A program made the translations under genes and the position numbers. Under the pieces are notes generated by a model. The model did not search any database. It was not told the origin of the DNA and worked only from the letters and a program-made list of their open reading frames with translations. A DNA stretch of 64,000 bases, taken from an uncultured Bacteroidota bacterium. GTDB lineage: Bacteria > Bacteroidota > Bacteroidia > Chitinophagales > Saprospiraceae. Numbering within the stretch: the first letter of the stretch is position 1; every line of letters starts with the position of its first letter. Positions 1 to 8,772 of this stretch are shown here, piece after piece. The DNA is taken from positions 24,345-88,344 of the forward strand of contig CALMBD010000304.1 in assembly GCA_937861115.1 (NCBI GenBank), written 5' to 3'.

Positions 1-58
1 CCTTTTTATACCTGTTCTAAACCTGTGCATGATCTTCTTTTCAATCGACCCTTTCGTA

Positions 59-66
59 TACCTTTG
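59..66 (+). promoter_or_regulatory. -7 promoter element for the oxidoreductase gene
   Basis: TACCTTTG matches the Bacteroidota primary-sigma -7 consensus TAnnTTTG. It lies 54 bases before the ATG at 121, which places a transcription start near 72. No clear TTG is seen at the -33 position, so the call rests on the -7 box and its position. Confidence 0.45.
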
Positions 67-120
67 CCCCTCTTTCCCGGCCCTTGAAGCAGGGCAAATG
101 ATGGTTACAATATAACAGAC

Positions 121-1233
121 ATGGATTTTTTTTCTCTGAAAGTCAGGCAGGTAACGCCTGAAACGCCCGATACAGTCACCCTCGAATTTGAAATTCCGGA
201 TGACTTGCGCGAAACCTTTTTGTTTAAACAGGGCCAACACATTACCATCCGCATCCATAAAGACGGGCACGAACTGCGCCGTTCGTATTCCATGTCGTCC
301 AGCCCCCTCGACAACCGACTGGCGGTGACGATAAAAAAGGTTGAAGGCGGCCAGGTATCCACCTATTTGCACGATTCTGTCAAAGCCGGCGATACCCTGG
401 AGATTGCCGCTCCGGACGGCCGGTTTAATACGCCGCTTGATCCTGACAAGCGCCGTACATACTACCTTTTCGGCGCTGGCAGCGGCATTACGCCGCTGAT
501 GTCGATTCTTCGGACAATCCTTGAATCGGAACCGATGAGTGCTATTTTCCTGCTTTACGGCAGCCGCGACGAGGAATCCATCATTTTTCGAGACGAACTG
601 GACCGGCTTTCAGAGCGCTATGTCGGACAATTGCATGTAGAACATGTGCTGAGCCAGCCCCGTAAGGAATCATCGGGCAGCGGCCTTTTCGGATTGTTTA
701 AAAAATCGACCACCAACTGGCTCGGTAAAAAAGGGCGTATTACAGCCAAAATGGCCGGCGAATTTCTCGATGACAATATGGCCCGCGGCCCGGAAGAAGA
801 GTGCCAGTATTTCATTTGCGGTCCGGGCAATATGACCGACACCCTCAAATCCGCCCTGATCGGGCGCGGCATTCCTACCAAACAGGTGCATACCGAGCAT
901 TTTGTCAATGCCAGCCATGTACCGGGCGAATTTCAGGCCGGCAGCGCCCCCGGTGGCGAGAAACGCGTGATCGTACATCTCCTGGGCAAGCGCATCGAAC
1001 TGCCGGTACCGCCCGGCGCCACTATTCTGGATGTCCTGGTAAAAGAGCGCTACGATCCACCCTATTCCTGCACGGCGGGCGCTTGCTCCACCTGTATGGC
1101 CAAGGTGCTGAGCGGAAAAGTGACGATGGAAGCCTGCTATGCGCTCGACGATGAAGAGGTGAAAGCCGGCTATATTCTTACCTGCCAATCGAGGCCGGAG
1201 ACGGATGTGGTGGAGTTGACGTATGATATGTGA
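121..1233 (+). CDS. FAD/NAD(P)H oxidoreductase with C-terminal 2Fe-2S ferredoxin domain (PaaE-like)
   Basis: A 370-residue protein with three modules. An N-terminal FAD-binding barrel carries RRSYSMSS near residue 60. A nucleotide-binding domain has FGAGSGITPLMS near 120 and the FICGPGNM motif near 236. A plant-type ferredoxin domain at 285-370 has PYSCTAGACSTCMAKV plus a later Cys, giving the four 2Fe-2S ligands. This order is typical of PaaE-like reductases that pass electrons from NAD(P)H through FAD to an iron-sulfur cluster. An insert near residues 180-220, rich in Lys and Gly, sits between the NAD-binding motifs. No oxygenase subunits are nearby, so the partner and substrate are unknown and PaaE itself is not claimed. 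It ends six bases from the convergent uvrA stop with no visible terminator between. Confidence 0.85.
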   Translation: MDFFSLKVRQVTPETPDTVTLEFEIPDDLRETFLFKQGQHITIRIHKDGHELRRSYSMSSSPLDNRLAVTIKKVEGGQVSTYLHDSVKAGDTLEIAAPDGRFNTPLDPDKRRTYYLFGAGSGITPLMSILRTILESEPMSAIFLLYGSRDEESIIFRDELDRLSERYVGQLHVEHVLSQPRKESSGSGLFGLFKKSTTNWLGKKGRITAKMAGEFLDDNMARGPEEECQYFICGPGNMTDTLKSALIGRGIPTKQVHTEHFVNASHVPGEFQAGSAPGGEKRVIVHLLGKRIELPVPPGATILDVLVKERYDPPYSCTAGACSTCMAKVLSGKVTMEACYALDDEEVKAGYILTCQSRPETDVVELTYDM

Positions 1234-1239
1234 GGTTTA

Positions 1240-4191
1240 TCATCCTTCCAACTCCCGCGCCAGGAACTCTCCCGTCCAACTCCCCTTTACCTTGCTCACT
1301 TCCTCCGGCGTGCCCGCACAAAGGATCCTGCCTCCCCTTGCGCCGCCTTCCGGGCCGATATCCACAACATGGTCGGCCATTTTGATGACGTCGAGGTTGT
1401 GCTCGATCACGACAACGGTGTTGCCTTTTTCCACGAGGCGGTTGAGGACGCCGAGCAGTTGACGGATGTCTTCAAAATGTAACCCGGTCGTCGGTTCGTC
1501 GAGGATATAGATGGTGCGGCCCGTGTCTTTTTTGGAGAGTTCTTCCGAGAGTTTGACGCGCTGCGCTTCACCGCCCGAGAGTGTGGTTGCCTGCTGGCCA
1601 AGCGTGATATAGCCGAGACCGACCTCCTGCAGGGTTTTGATCTTGCGATAAATGGAGGGTATCGGCTGGAAAAAATCGGCTGCTTCACTGATCGTCATAT
1701 CGAGTACATCGCTGATGCTTTTGCCTTTGTACAGTATTTCGAGCGTTTCGCGGTTGTAACGGCGACCCTGACAGCGTTCGCAGTGTACCTGTACGTCGGG
1801 CAAAAAGTTCATCTCGATGGTGCGCAGGCCGGCCCCTTCGCATACCTGGCAGCGCCCTCCCTTGACGTTAAAGGAAAAACGCCCGGAATTATAGCCGCGG
1901 ATCTTGGCCTCCGGCGTGTCGGCGAAAAGCTTGCGTATATCCCCGAAAACATTGGTATAGGTGGCCGGATTGCTGCGCGGGGTTCGCCCGATCGGGCTCT
2001 GGTCGATTTCAATAACCTTGTCGAGGTATTCCAGGCCTTTTATTTCGCCGTGTGGCAAGGGGCGTTTCAGGCTGTTGTAAAAATGACTTTGGAGGATGGG
2101 GTACAGCGTTTCGTTGATCAGGCTGCTTTTGCCCGAGCCGCTCACCCCGGTGACACAAATGAAGGTGCCCAGGGGCAGGCGCAGGTCGACGTTTTTTAGG
2201 TTGTGGCCGGTACAGCCCGGGAGTTCGAGCCATTTTCCCGTGCCCTTGCGTCGAACTTTGGGTACATCGAGTTTGACCCGGCCGGCGAGGTAGTCCGACG
2301 TTTTTGTGGGATTCTTCAAAAAATCTTCGGGCGTACCGATATCGACGATCTCCCCGCCGTGTTTTCCGGCGCCCGGGCCCAGGTCGATGAGGTAGTCCGA
2401 TTCAAGCATAATATCCCGGTCGTGCTCCACCACGAGCACGGTATTGCCGATGTCGCGCAGGTTTTTGAGCGCCTCGATGAGCCGGTGGTTGTCGCGCTGG
2501 TGCAGCCCGATGCTCGGTTCGTCGAGGATGTAGGTGATACCGGTGAGTTGCGAGCCGATCTGGGTAGCCAGGCGGATGCGCTGGCTTTCGCCGCCGGAGA
2601 GGGTACGGGCCGGGCGGTTGAGCGCCAGGTAGTCGAGGCCGACCTGGAGCAGAAACTTCAGGCGGAAACGTATTTCTTTCAGCACATCTTTGGCAATGGC
2701 GCGTTGGCGCTCACTCAACCGGCTGTCAATATTCTCCAGTGCTGCATGGAGCTCGGCAAGGTCCATATCGGCGAGTTCTGCAATGTTATAATTGCCGATC
2801 TTGAACCACCGGCTTTCTTTCTTCAGCCGGGTGCCTTCGCATTCGGGGCATGGCGCAACAGCCATAAAGTCCTCTGCCCACTGGCGTATTTTTTCACTGG
2901 TGGTATCGGTATACCAGCGTTTGAGCATATTGACGAGGCCATCATAGGCCAGGTTGTAGGTCCATTCATCGCCGCCCCAGGTGATGTCGACCTTCAGTTC
3001 GTCGTCGCCGCCGTACAACAGGGTTTTCAGGGCATCCTCAGGAATGTCTTTTACGGGGGTGCTGAAGGAAAATTTGTGTTTTTTGGTCAGTTCGCGCAAT
3101 TGTTTGAACATCATATTATCGCGCACTTCACCCAGCGGCACTATGCCCACCTCATTGATACTCTTCGTGTTATCAGGAATTACCCGCGCCATATCCACCT
3201 CGTGCACCTCGCCCAGTCCTTTGCAGTGCGGGCACATGCCATAAGGTGAATTGAAGGAAAACGTATTCGGCGAAGGTTCTTCGTACGAGATCCCGGAATC
3301 GGGGCACATAAGGTTACGGGAATAGATAGCCGTCTGTCCCGATCCTTCAGCGGGTGGAAGAGAAGATTCCCCTTCGGAAGCACTATCGAGGTCCAGCACC
3401 TGCAGCATCCCGTCGCCCAGACGCATGGCCATACGCACACTGCTTGCCAGCCGGTCACCCCTGTCGTCACCGATCCTGATACGATCGACTACCACCTCAA
3501 TATCGTGGATTTTGTAGCGATCCACCTGCATACCGGGTGTAATATCCAGGATTTCACCGTCGACACGGATTTTGGTGTACCCCTGTTTTCTGATCTGTTC
3601 AAAGAGTTCGCGGTAGTGCCCTTTACGAGAGCGCACCACCGGCGCCAGCACGGCTATTTTTTTATCTGCAAAACGCTCAAGAATATTCTGGATGATCTGG
3701 TCCTCCGTGTATTTCACCATTTTTTTGCCCGTCTCCCAGGAATAGGCTTCCCCGGCGCGGGCAAACAACAGTCGCAGAAAATCATACACTTCCGTCACAG
3801 TTCCCACCGTTGAGCGGGGGTTCCGGCCGGTTGTTTTTTGCTCGATACTGATCACAGGACTCAGGCCGGTGATCTGTTCTACATCGGGGCGTTCCATTTC
3901 GCCGATGAACTGGCGGGCATAACTGCTGAGCGTTTCCATGAAACGGCGCTGCCCTTCGGCATAAATGGTATCGAAGGCGAGCGAGCTTTTGCCTGATCCG
4001 CTCACGCCTGTGATCACAACCAGGCGATTGCGCGGAATGCGTACCGTGACATCGCGAAGGTTGTGCACGCGCGCGCCCGTCACTTCAATAAACGGTTGGT
4101 TAGCAGGATGTTGAATAACAGGCTCCAGGATGGCCTGCGCTGTACTTGATTCGCCGTTCAGAATGGCTGGTTTAGTCTTTGCTTTTGACAT
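1240..4191 (-). CDS. uvrA: UvrABC excinuclease subunit A
   Basis: A 983-residue UvrA, the damage-recognition ATPase of nucleotide excision repair. Two ABC modules are visible, each with a Walker A ([13 protein letters not shown] near the N-terminus, [13 protein letters not shown] in the second half) and LSGGESQRI / LSGGEAQRV signatures. The C-terminal zinc module is intact (CQVCEG ... CERCQG). In the first zinc module the expected CPxCG reads CPDSG, so one ligand is lost while CPHC remains. I chose the ATG at 4191 (MSKAKTKP) over upstream in-frame codons, because the 71-residue extension those would add does not resemble UvrA and a -7 box lies at 4237-4244. The gene is transcribed alone and is convergent with the oxidoreductase. 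Confidence 0.97.
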   Translation of the reverse strand: MSKAKTKPAILNGESSTAQAILEPVIQHPANQPFIEVTGARVHNLRDVTVRIPRNRLVVITGVSGSGKSSLAFDTIYAEGQRRFMETLSSYARQFIGEMERPDVEQITGLSPVISIEQKTTGRNPRSTVGTVTEVYDFLRLLFARAGEAYSWETGKKMVKYTEDQIIQNILERFADKKIAVLAPVVRSRKGHYRELFEQIRKQGYTKIRVDGEILDITPGMQVDRYKIHDIEVVVDRIRIGDDRGDRLASSVRMAMRLGDGMLQVLDLDSASEGESSLPPAEGSGQTAIYSRNLMCPDSGISYEEPSPNTFSFNSPYGMCPHCKGLGEVHEVDMARVIPDNTKSINEVGIVPLGEVRDNMMFKQLRELTKKHKFSFSTPVKDIPEDALKTLLYGGDDELKVDITWGGDEWTYNLAYDGLVNMLKRWYTDTTSEKIRQWAEDFMAVAPCPECEGTRLKKESRWFKIGNYNIAELADMDLAELHAALENIDSRLSERQRAIAKDVLKEIRFRLKFLLQVGLDYLALNRPARTLSGGESQRIRLATQIGSQLTGITYILDEPSIGLHQRDNHRLIEALKNLRDIGNTVLVVEHDRDIMLESDYLIDLGPGAGKHGGEIVDIGTPEDFLKNPTKTSDYLAGRVKLDVPKVRRKGTGKWLELPGCTGHNLKNVDLRLPLGTFICVTGVSGSGKSSLINETLYPILQSHFYNSLKRPLPHGEIKGLEYLDKVIEIDQSPIGRTPRSNPATYTNVFGDIRKLFADTPEAKIRGYNSGRFSFNVKGGRCQVCEGAGLRTIEMNFLPDVQVHCERCQGRRYNRETLEILYKGKSISDVLDMTISEAADFFQPIPSIYRKIKTLQEVGLGYITLGQQATTLSGGEAQRVKLSEELSKKDTGRTIYILDEPTTGLHFEDIRQLLGVLNRLVEKGNTVVVIEHNLDVIKMADHVVDIGPEGGARGGRILCAGTPEEVSKVKGSWTGEFLARELEG

Positions 4192-4236
4192 AGTCTGGGA
4201 AAACAACGCCGAAGGGATACGGTTTTGTGCAAAGGG

Positions 4237-4244
4237 CAAAAATA
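4237..4244 (-). promoter_or_regulatory. -7 promoter element for uvrA
   Basis: On the minus strand the box reads TATTTTTG, an exact TAnnTTTG match. It sits 46 bases upstream of the chosen uvrA start and supports that start over the longer alternative. Confidence 0.5.
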
Positions 4245-4522
4245 GGGAGAAATAATGCGTTGAAAAAGATATTTTAAAACAAAATGTCTGTAATTTTTGC
4301 GACCAGGATAATACATTGTTTTTTTCCCGGCCGTGCATTGGTTCAGCCGGCCGTTCGGGGTGTACAGAACGGTGCACGACTATCGGCAATAAAATCATCA
4401 ACAATGATCCGAAACGTCATAAATCTGACACGGTTGAAAGTTTTTTTAATTGAACAGCACAAAAAGTAGAAATGCCGACCCTTAAGCGGTTGATGCGCAG
4501 TACATTTGCAGGAGAAAACCAC

Positions 4523-4537
4523 ATGAAAGCGCTCTGA
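4523..4537 (+). other. Five-codon micro-ORF (Met-Lys-Ala-Leu-stop) in a terminated leader
   Basis: ATG AAA GCG CTC TGA is preceded eight bases upstream by AGGAG, a good Shine-Dalgarno sequence in a genome where few genes show one. The stop codon overlaps the first bases of the terminator hairpin that follows. The layout looks like a leader peptide or a start-stop in a short RNA. It could also be chance, given only four sense codons. Confidence 0.3.
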
Positions 4538-4576
4538 GTCTTCCCGTCCGGAATCATGCGGGAAGGCTCTTTTTTA
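4536..4576 (+). terminator. Rho-independent terminator upstream of deoC
   Basis: GAGTCTTCCCG at 4536-4546 pairs with CGGGAAGGCTC at 4559-4569, with one G-U pair, and is followed by TTTTTT. It points towards deoC, yet no gene on the plus strand precedes it, so it ends either a short RNA or an attenuated deoC leader. Confidence 0.7.
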
Positions 4577-4647
4577 AAAACACTATTTTGTGCGCTTAAT
4601 CCGAACCCGTCTCGGTTGCAGGCAATACAAAAAACCGGATATTCCTG

Positions 4648-5301
4648 ATGTCTGAACTAGCTAAATTTATCGAACATACCACCCTGAAGCCCGACACAAC
4701 TCTTGCAGATGTGCGGCGACTCTGTGAAGAAGCACAAAAGCACGGCTTTGCCGGTGTTTGCGTGCCACCCCTGTATGTTCGGGATTCTTGCAGGGTGCTT
4801 GGAGAAGGCCGGCAGGTCAGGGTTGTGACCGTTGTGGGGTTCCCTATGGGTTATTCTGCCATTCCTGCTAAAAGTGAAGAAATAAAACGCGCCATCGATG
4901 AAGGCGCCGACGATATTGACGCCGTCATTAATATTGCGGCGGTAAAAAGTGAAAACTGGAGCCATGTGGAGCGCGATATCGAGGCGGTGGCCAGGGCTAC
5001 GCACATGCGTGGAAAGACCCTGAAACTGATCCTTGAATGCGGTTTGCTGACCGAAGCAGAAATGCGCCGGATCGGCACCCTGGCGGAAGCCGCCCATGTG
5101 GCCTGGTTGAAAACGGGCACCGGTTACCACGGACATTCCGCAACCGTCGACATGGTGAAGTTGCTGCGTACTGTTGCGCCTGAAGGCATAAAGATCAAGG
5201 CGTCGGGGGGCATCCGGACGGCTAAAGTGGCGGAAGCCCTGATTGCAGCCGGCGCAGAGCGCATCGGCACCTCTTCCTCTCTCGAGATCATCGGCGCCTG
5301 A
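4648..5301 (+). CDS. deoC: Deoxyribose-phosphate aldolase
   Basis: A 217-residue class I aldolase that splits 2-deoxyribose 5-phosphate into glyceraldehyde 3-phosphate and acetaldehyde during deoxynucleoside salvage. The Schiff-base lysine lies in WLKTGTGYHGHSATVDM, the second active-site lysine in IKASGGIRT, and the acidic residue in DAVINIAAVKS. Length and motifs are normal for bacterial DeoC. It opens a forward run with the SPOR-domain gene, rodA and tgt, and its expression may be influenced by the terminator 70 bases upstream. Confidence 0.95.
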   Translation: MSELAKFIEHTTLKPDTTLADVRRLCEEAQKHGFAGVCVPPLYVRDSCRVLGEGRQVRVVTVVGFPMGYSAIPAKSEEIKRAIDEGADDIDAVINIAAVKSENWSHVERDIEAVARATHMRGKTLKLILECGLLTEAEMRRIGTLAEAAHVAWLKTGTGYHGHSATVDMVKLLRTVAPEGIKIKASGGIRTAKVAEALIAAGAERIGTSSSLEIIGA

Positions 5302-5353
5302 TTTTGTACCTTCCCTGACCAGAGCGCATACATAACCGATCAAAGGCACTGCT

Positions 5354-5782
5354 ATGAAACAATATTCAAGAATGTACGGACAGCCGTCGCGGGTAATTGC
5401 CGTAGTACTCATATGGATATGCGGCGGAACGATTACCGGCGCACTGGCGCAGGAAGTTCAGATCAATGAAGATCCGCGGGTGAGTCAGCTGTGCAGAAAC
5501 TGGATCAACGACAACCGCGCCAATCCGCATGTGGAAGGCTGGCGGGTGCAGATCATGGCTACTCCCGACCGGCAGCAGGTAGAAGAAGCGCGCAACAGGT
5601 TCCGAATTGCACATCCGGAAGTGCCTGCCGAGTGGACACAGGAAAAACCGTATTACAAACTTCGCGTGGGCGCATTCAGGAATAAACTCGATGCCATGGC
5701 GTTTATAGCCCTATTGACCGATTATCCGGGAGCATATCCCGCAAAAGACGGCAACATCCATCCGCGCGATTTTATTGATTAG
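5354..5782 (+). CDS. Exported SPOR-domain protein
   Basis: A 142-residue protein with an N-terminal hydrophobic segment at about residues 12-32 ending in an Ala-rich cleavage site (TGALAQ), consistent with export. From about residue 60 it fits a SPOR domain (RVQIMATPDRQQVEEA ... YYKLRVGAFRNKLDAMAF). SPOR domains bind glycan strands lacking stem peptides and act in the periplasm at sites of wall remodelling. The stop is only eight bases before rodA, so a link to cell-wall growth is reasonable. The partner protein is not known. Confidence 0.75.
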   Translation: MKQYSRMYGQPSRVIAVVLIWICGGTITGALAQEVQINEDPRVSQLCRNWINDNRANPHVEGWRVQIMATPDRQQVEEARNRFRIAHPEVPAEWTQEKPYYKLRVGAFRNKLDAMAFIALLTDYPGAYPAKDGNIHPRDFID

Positions 5783-5790
5783 GAAAGACG

Positions 5791-7272
5791 ATGGCTACAT
5801 CCAAACAATCGGTGTTTCAACTGGGCGAGCTGGACCGGATCACCATCTGGCTTTATGCCGCACTGGTCTTTATCGGCTGGGGCATGATCTTTTCCGTGAA
5901 TTATGACCCTGAAGCCGACACGTTCGGTTTTCTCGATCTGGACAATAACGCGGGCAAGCAAATGTTTTTTATCATCATCTGCCTTGCCCTGATGTTTTTC
6001 ATTTTCATGACCGATTGGGCCATCTGGCGGACCTATGCCCTCATTATTTATATTATCACCCTGATTATTTTGCCCGGCACCCTTATTTTCGGTCGGGAGA
6101 TAAACGGCGCATATGCCTGGTACCAGTTGGGCGGCTTTTCGTTCCAGCCTTCCGAACTGGCCAAATTCGGGACCAGCCTTGCCCTGGCAGGGTATCTGAG
6201 TTCTACCGGGGTTAACCTGAACGAATGGCGCAGCCGCTTTATAGCCATTGGTATATTTATGTTGCCGGCGGCTATTATCCTCGCGCAATCGGATACAGGA
6301 TCGGCCCTGGTGTTTTTTTCCTTCGCGCTTGCCCTGTATCGCGAAGGACTGGCGCCTTCCTGGTATGTATTGGGTTTCGGTACGGCATGTTGCGCTATCC
6401 TGGGCCTGGCAACCAACCCGCCCTATACCATAGCGGTTTTTTTCATGATCCTTAATTTTTACCTGATCTCCCGTTTCAGGGAAAACAACCGCCCCTGGTG
6501 GATTGCCCTTGTGTTGACATTGTTGTTGACCATCTGGTGGCCTACCGTTTCCGGATGGTTTTTTACGGCGTACGGGCTGATTCCCGAGCAGGTCCCCAAT
6601 CATGAATTACTGGTCCTGGTACCTCATATATTGCTGCTGATAGCGGCTTTTCTGCCCAATTACCTGCGAAAAAATGCCCTGATACAGAATAGCCTGCGCA
6701 CCAAGTTGTTACTTCTCCTGCTGGCATCCGGGATAGTATTCGGTTCCAATTTTGCCAACAACAAGATACTGGCGCCTTACCAGCAGCAGCGCATCAAACT
6801 CTGGCTCAATCCTTCTGAAGCGGCAGCCGATGCCCGCGGTTCGGCCTACAACCTGCTGCATTCAAAAATGGCTATCGGTTCGGGCGGCTTCTGGGGTAAG
6901 GGCACGCTTAAAGGAAACATGACGAGGTTGAATTATGTGCCGGAGCAAACCACCGACTTCATTTTTTGTACTGTTGGAGAAGAGCAGGGCTTTTTGGGTG
7001 CACTGCTTGTGATTGCCCTGTTTGCTGCGCTTCTGGTACGCATCACCGTTCTCGCCGAACGCCAGCGATCCAACTTTTCCCGCATATACGCCTACTGTGT
7101 GGCGGGAATAGTCTTTGTGCATTTTATCGTCAATATTGGCATGACCATGGGCCTGTTCCCGATTATCGGAATACCCCTTCCTTTCCTTAGTTACGGCGGC
7201 TCCTCGCTTATCGGGTTTACCCTGATGATCGGCGTGCTGCTGAAGCTGGACAGCAACCGAAACCTCGCCTGA
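5791..7272 (+). CDS. rodA: Peptidoglycan glycosyltransferase RodA (SEDS family)
   Basis: A 493-residue polytopic membrane protein of the SEDS (FtsW/RodA/SpoVE) family that polymerises lipid II during elongation. Diagnostic segments are AQSDTGSALVFFSFA, YVPEQTTDFIFCTVGEEQG and the C-terminal PIIGIPLPFLSYGGSS. The protein is longer than typical 370-420 residue RodA because of extra hydrophobic segments in the middle (about residues 230-320). RodA is preferred over FtsW because no division-cluster genes are adjacent and the C-terminus ends soon after the last helix. It follows the SPOR gene by eight bases, consistent with co-transcription. Confidence 0.9.
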   Translation: MATSKQSVFQLGELDRITIWLYAALVFIGWGMIFSVNYDPEADTFGFLDLDNNAGKQMFFIIICLALMFFIFMTDWAIWRTYALIIYIITLIILPGTLIFGREINGAYAWYQLGGFSFQPSELAKFGTSLALAGYLSSTGVNLNEWRSRFIAIGIFMLPAAIILAQSDTGSALVFFSFALALYREGLAPSWYVLGFGTACCAILGLATNPPYTIAVFFMILNFYLISRFRENNRPWWIALVLTLLLTIWWPTVSGWFFTAYGLIPEQVPNHELLVLVPHILLLIAAFLPNYLRKNALIQNSLRTKLLLLLLASGIVFGSNFANNKILAPYQQQRIKLWLNPSEAAADARGSAYNLLHSKMAIGSGGFWGKGTLKGNMTRLNYVPEQTTDFIFCTVGEEQGFLGALLVIALFAALLVRITVLAERQRSNFSRIYAYCVAGIVFVHFIVNIGMTMGLFPIIGIPLPFLSYGGSSLIGFTLMIGVLLKLDSNRNLA

Positions 7273-7312
7273 CAAGCCCTTCGGACACCGGGCTCCCAAT
7301 TCACACCCGAGC

Positions 7313-8443
7313 ATGAATTTTACCCTTCAACATACGGACCCCGGTTCGAGCGCCCGTGCCGGGCTGATAGAAACGGAGCATGGCATCGTCGAAACGCCCA
7401 TTTTTATGCCGGTGGGCACTGCCGGAACGGTAAAGGCGGTCCATCAGCACGAACTCGCCGACGATATACAGGCGCAGATATGTCTGGGCAATACGTATCA
7501 CCTGTTTCTGCGCCCCGGACTCGAGGTACTTCAACAAGCAGGCGGCTTGCACCGGTTTAATGGCTGGTCAGGGCCCATACTTACCGATAGCGGCGGTTTT
7601 CAGGTATATTCGCTGGCTCACCGCAGAAAGATAAAAGAGGAAGGCGTAACCTTTCAAAGCCATATCGATGGTTCCAAACACACCTTTACACCCGAAGGGG
7701 TTATGGATATCCAGCGGGTGATCGGCGCCGACATCATTATGGCCTTCGACGAATGTACCCCCTACCCTTGCGAATACAAGTATGCCCATAAATCCATGGA
7801 ACTGACGCACCGCTGGCTGGCGCGCTGCGTGGAGCGCTTCGACAATACAGCACCCCTCTATGGCTATTCGCAAACACTGTTTCCCATCGTTCAGGGTAGC
7901 ACTTTTCCCGAACTGCGCAAAATATCGGCCGAAACCATAGCGTCCTTCGGGCGCGAAGGCAACGCCATCGGCGGCCTCTCGGTTGGCGAACCGGCTGAAG
8001 ACATGTATGCCATGACCGAACTGGTAACCGGCATACTTCCCAAAGACAAGCCCCGGTACCTGATGGGTGTGGGCACACCGGAAAATATTCTGGAGTGCAT
8101 CGCTCGCGGGATCGATATGTTCGACTGCGTGCTCCCGACGCGCAACGCGCGCCATGGCATGCTCTATACGGCAGCAGGTATTATCAATATCCGCAACGCC
8201 AAATGGAAAGAAGATTTTGATCCAATCGATGCCGACAGTCCGGTACACACCAGCCGGACGCACAGCAAGGCGTATTTGCGGCACCTGTTTATCAATGAAG
8301 AGATATTGGGCATGCAACTGGCCTCCCTGCAAAATCTCGGCTTTTTTCTTTGGCTCGTTGGCGAGGCGCGACGGCGCATTTCCGACGGCACCTTCTCCGA
8401 ATGGAAAAGCCGAATGGTAAAACAGGTAAGCGTCAGGTTATAG
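7313..8443 (+). CDS. tgt: Queuine tRNA-ribosyltransferase
   Basis: A 376-residue TIM-barrel enzyme that exchanges guanine 34 of GUN-anticodon tRNAs for a queuosine precursor. The substrate-binding loop TDSGGFQVYSL and the nucleophile region MFDCVLPTRNARHG are intact. The structural zinc site normally written CxCxxC ... H is not present: the region before the conserved SKAYLRHLF reads PIDADSPVHTSRTH, with no cysteines. Loss of these cysteines appears common in Bacteroidota homologues as I recall, so activity need not be lost. It is the last gene of the forward run that starts at deoC; downstream is a 329-base gap. Confidence 0.95.
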   Translation: MNFTLQHTDPGSSARAGLIETEHGIVETPIFMPVGTAGTVKAVHQHELADDIQAQICLGNTYHLFLRPGLEVLQQAGGLHRFNGWSGPILTDSGGFQVYSLAHRRKIKEEGVTFQSHIDGSKHTFTPEGVMDIQRVIGADIIMAFDECTPYPCEYKYAHKSMELTHRWLARCVERFDNTAPLYGYSQTLFPIVQGSTFPELRKISAETIASFGREGNAIGGLSVGEPAEDMYAMTELVTGILPKDKPRYLMGVGTPENILECIARGIDMFDCVLPTRNARHGMLYTAAGIINIRNAKWKEDFDPIDADSPVHTSRTHSKAYLRHLFINEEILGMQLASLQNLGFFLWLVGEARRRISDGTFSEWKSRMVKQVSVRL

Positions 8444-8772
8444 GCGGATACTCCGATCGCGGACCGGAAAATCAAAATAAATAGGGCGGCCGACAGGATT
8501 CAGGCAGCGTTTCGGCTTGTTAAATCCTCTAATTCACCGAAACCTTAACACAAACGCCAAAATATGCCCCGGACCCGCTCCGTTTTCGCTCCGACCAACC
8601 AAGGCCAATCGTTAAATTTTATATTATTGACCGGCGAAACATCTGTATTTTTTTATCAAGAACCCGGAAAAACCTACCTTCGCGGACTTTAACAAAAAAA
8701 ACTTGGGCGTTTTAGGATGCCCTGCCTAATATTGTACGCTGTTTTCATCCAAACTCTTTGGTCTGTCTGTCT
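8444..8772. other. Intergenic region before the PorP/SprF gene
   Basis: This 329-base gap contains no credible coding sequence. It holds a -7 box at 8675-8682 and a leader of roughly 85 bases that includes a weak GGGC/GCCC hairpin at about 8704-8725. No terminator with a T-run was found after tgt. Confidence 0.5.
8675..8682 (+). promoter_or_regulatory. -7 promoter element for the PorP/SprF gene
   Basis: TACCTTCG differs from TAnnTTTG at one position and matches the variant seen ahead of other genes here. It lies 90 bases upstream of the start codon. Confidence 0.4.

Larger units (their letters stand above)
4192..4647. other. Intergenic region between divergent uvrA and deoC
   Basis: This 456-base gap holds the uvrA -7 box on the minus strand and, nearer deoC, a plus-strand leader with a TACATTTG box (4501-4508), a five-codon micro-ORF and a strong terminator. 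No larger coding sequence is convincing. The rest is AT-rich with short A and T runs. Confidence 0.6.

Noticed and set aside
2203-3249. A 348-codon open frame antisense to uvrA
   Set aside because: It lies wholly within uvrA on the opposite strand, has no recognisable domain, and its composition is that of a codon-biased complementary strand.
1240-4404. A longer UvrA start at 4404
   Set aside because: The 71 added residues are hydrophobic and aromatic, unlike UvrA, and the -7 box at 4237-4244 lies downstream of that start.
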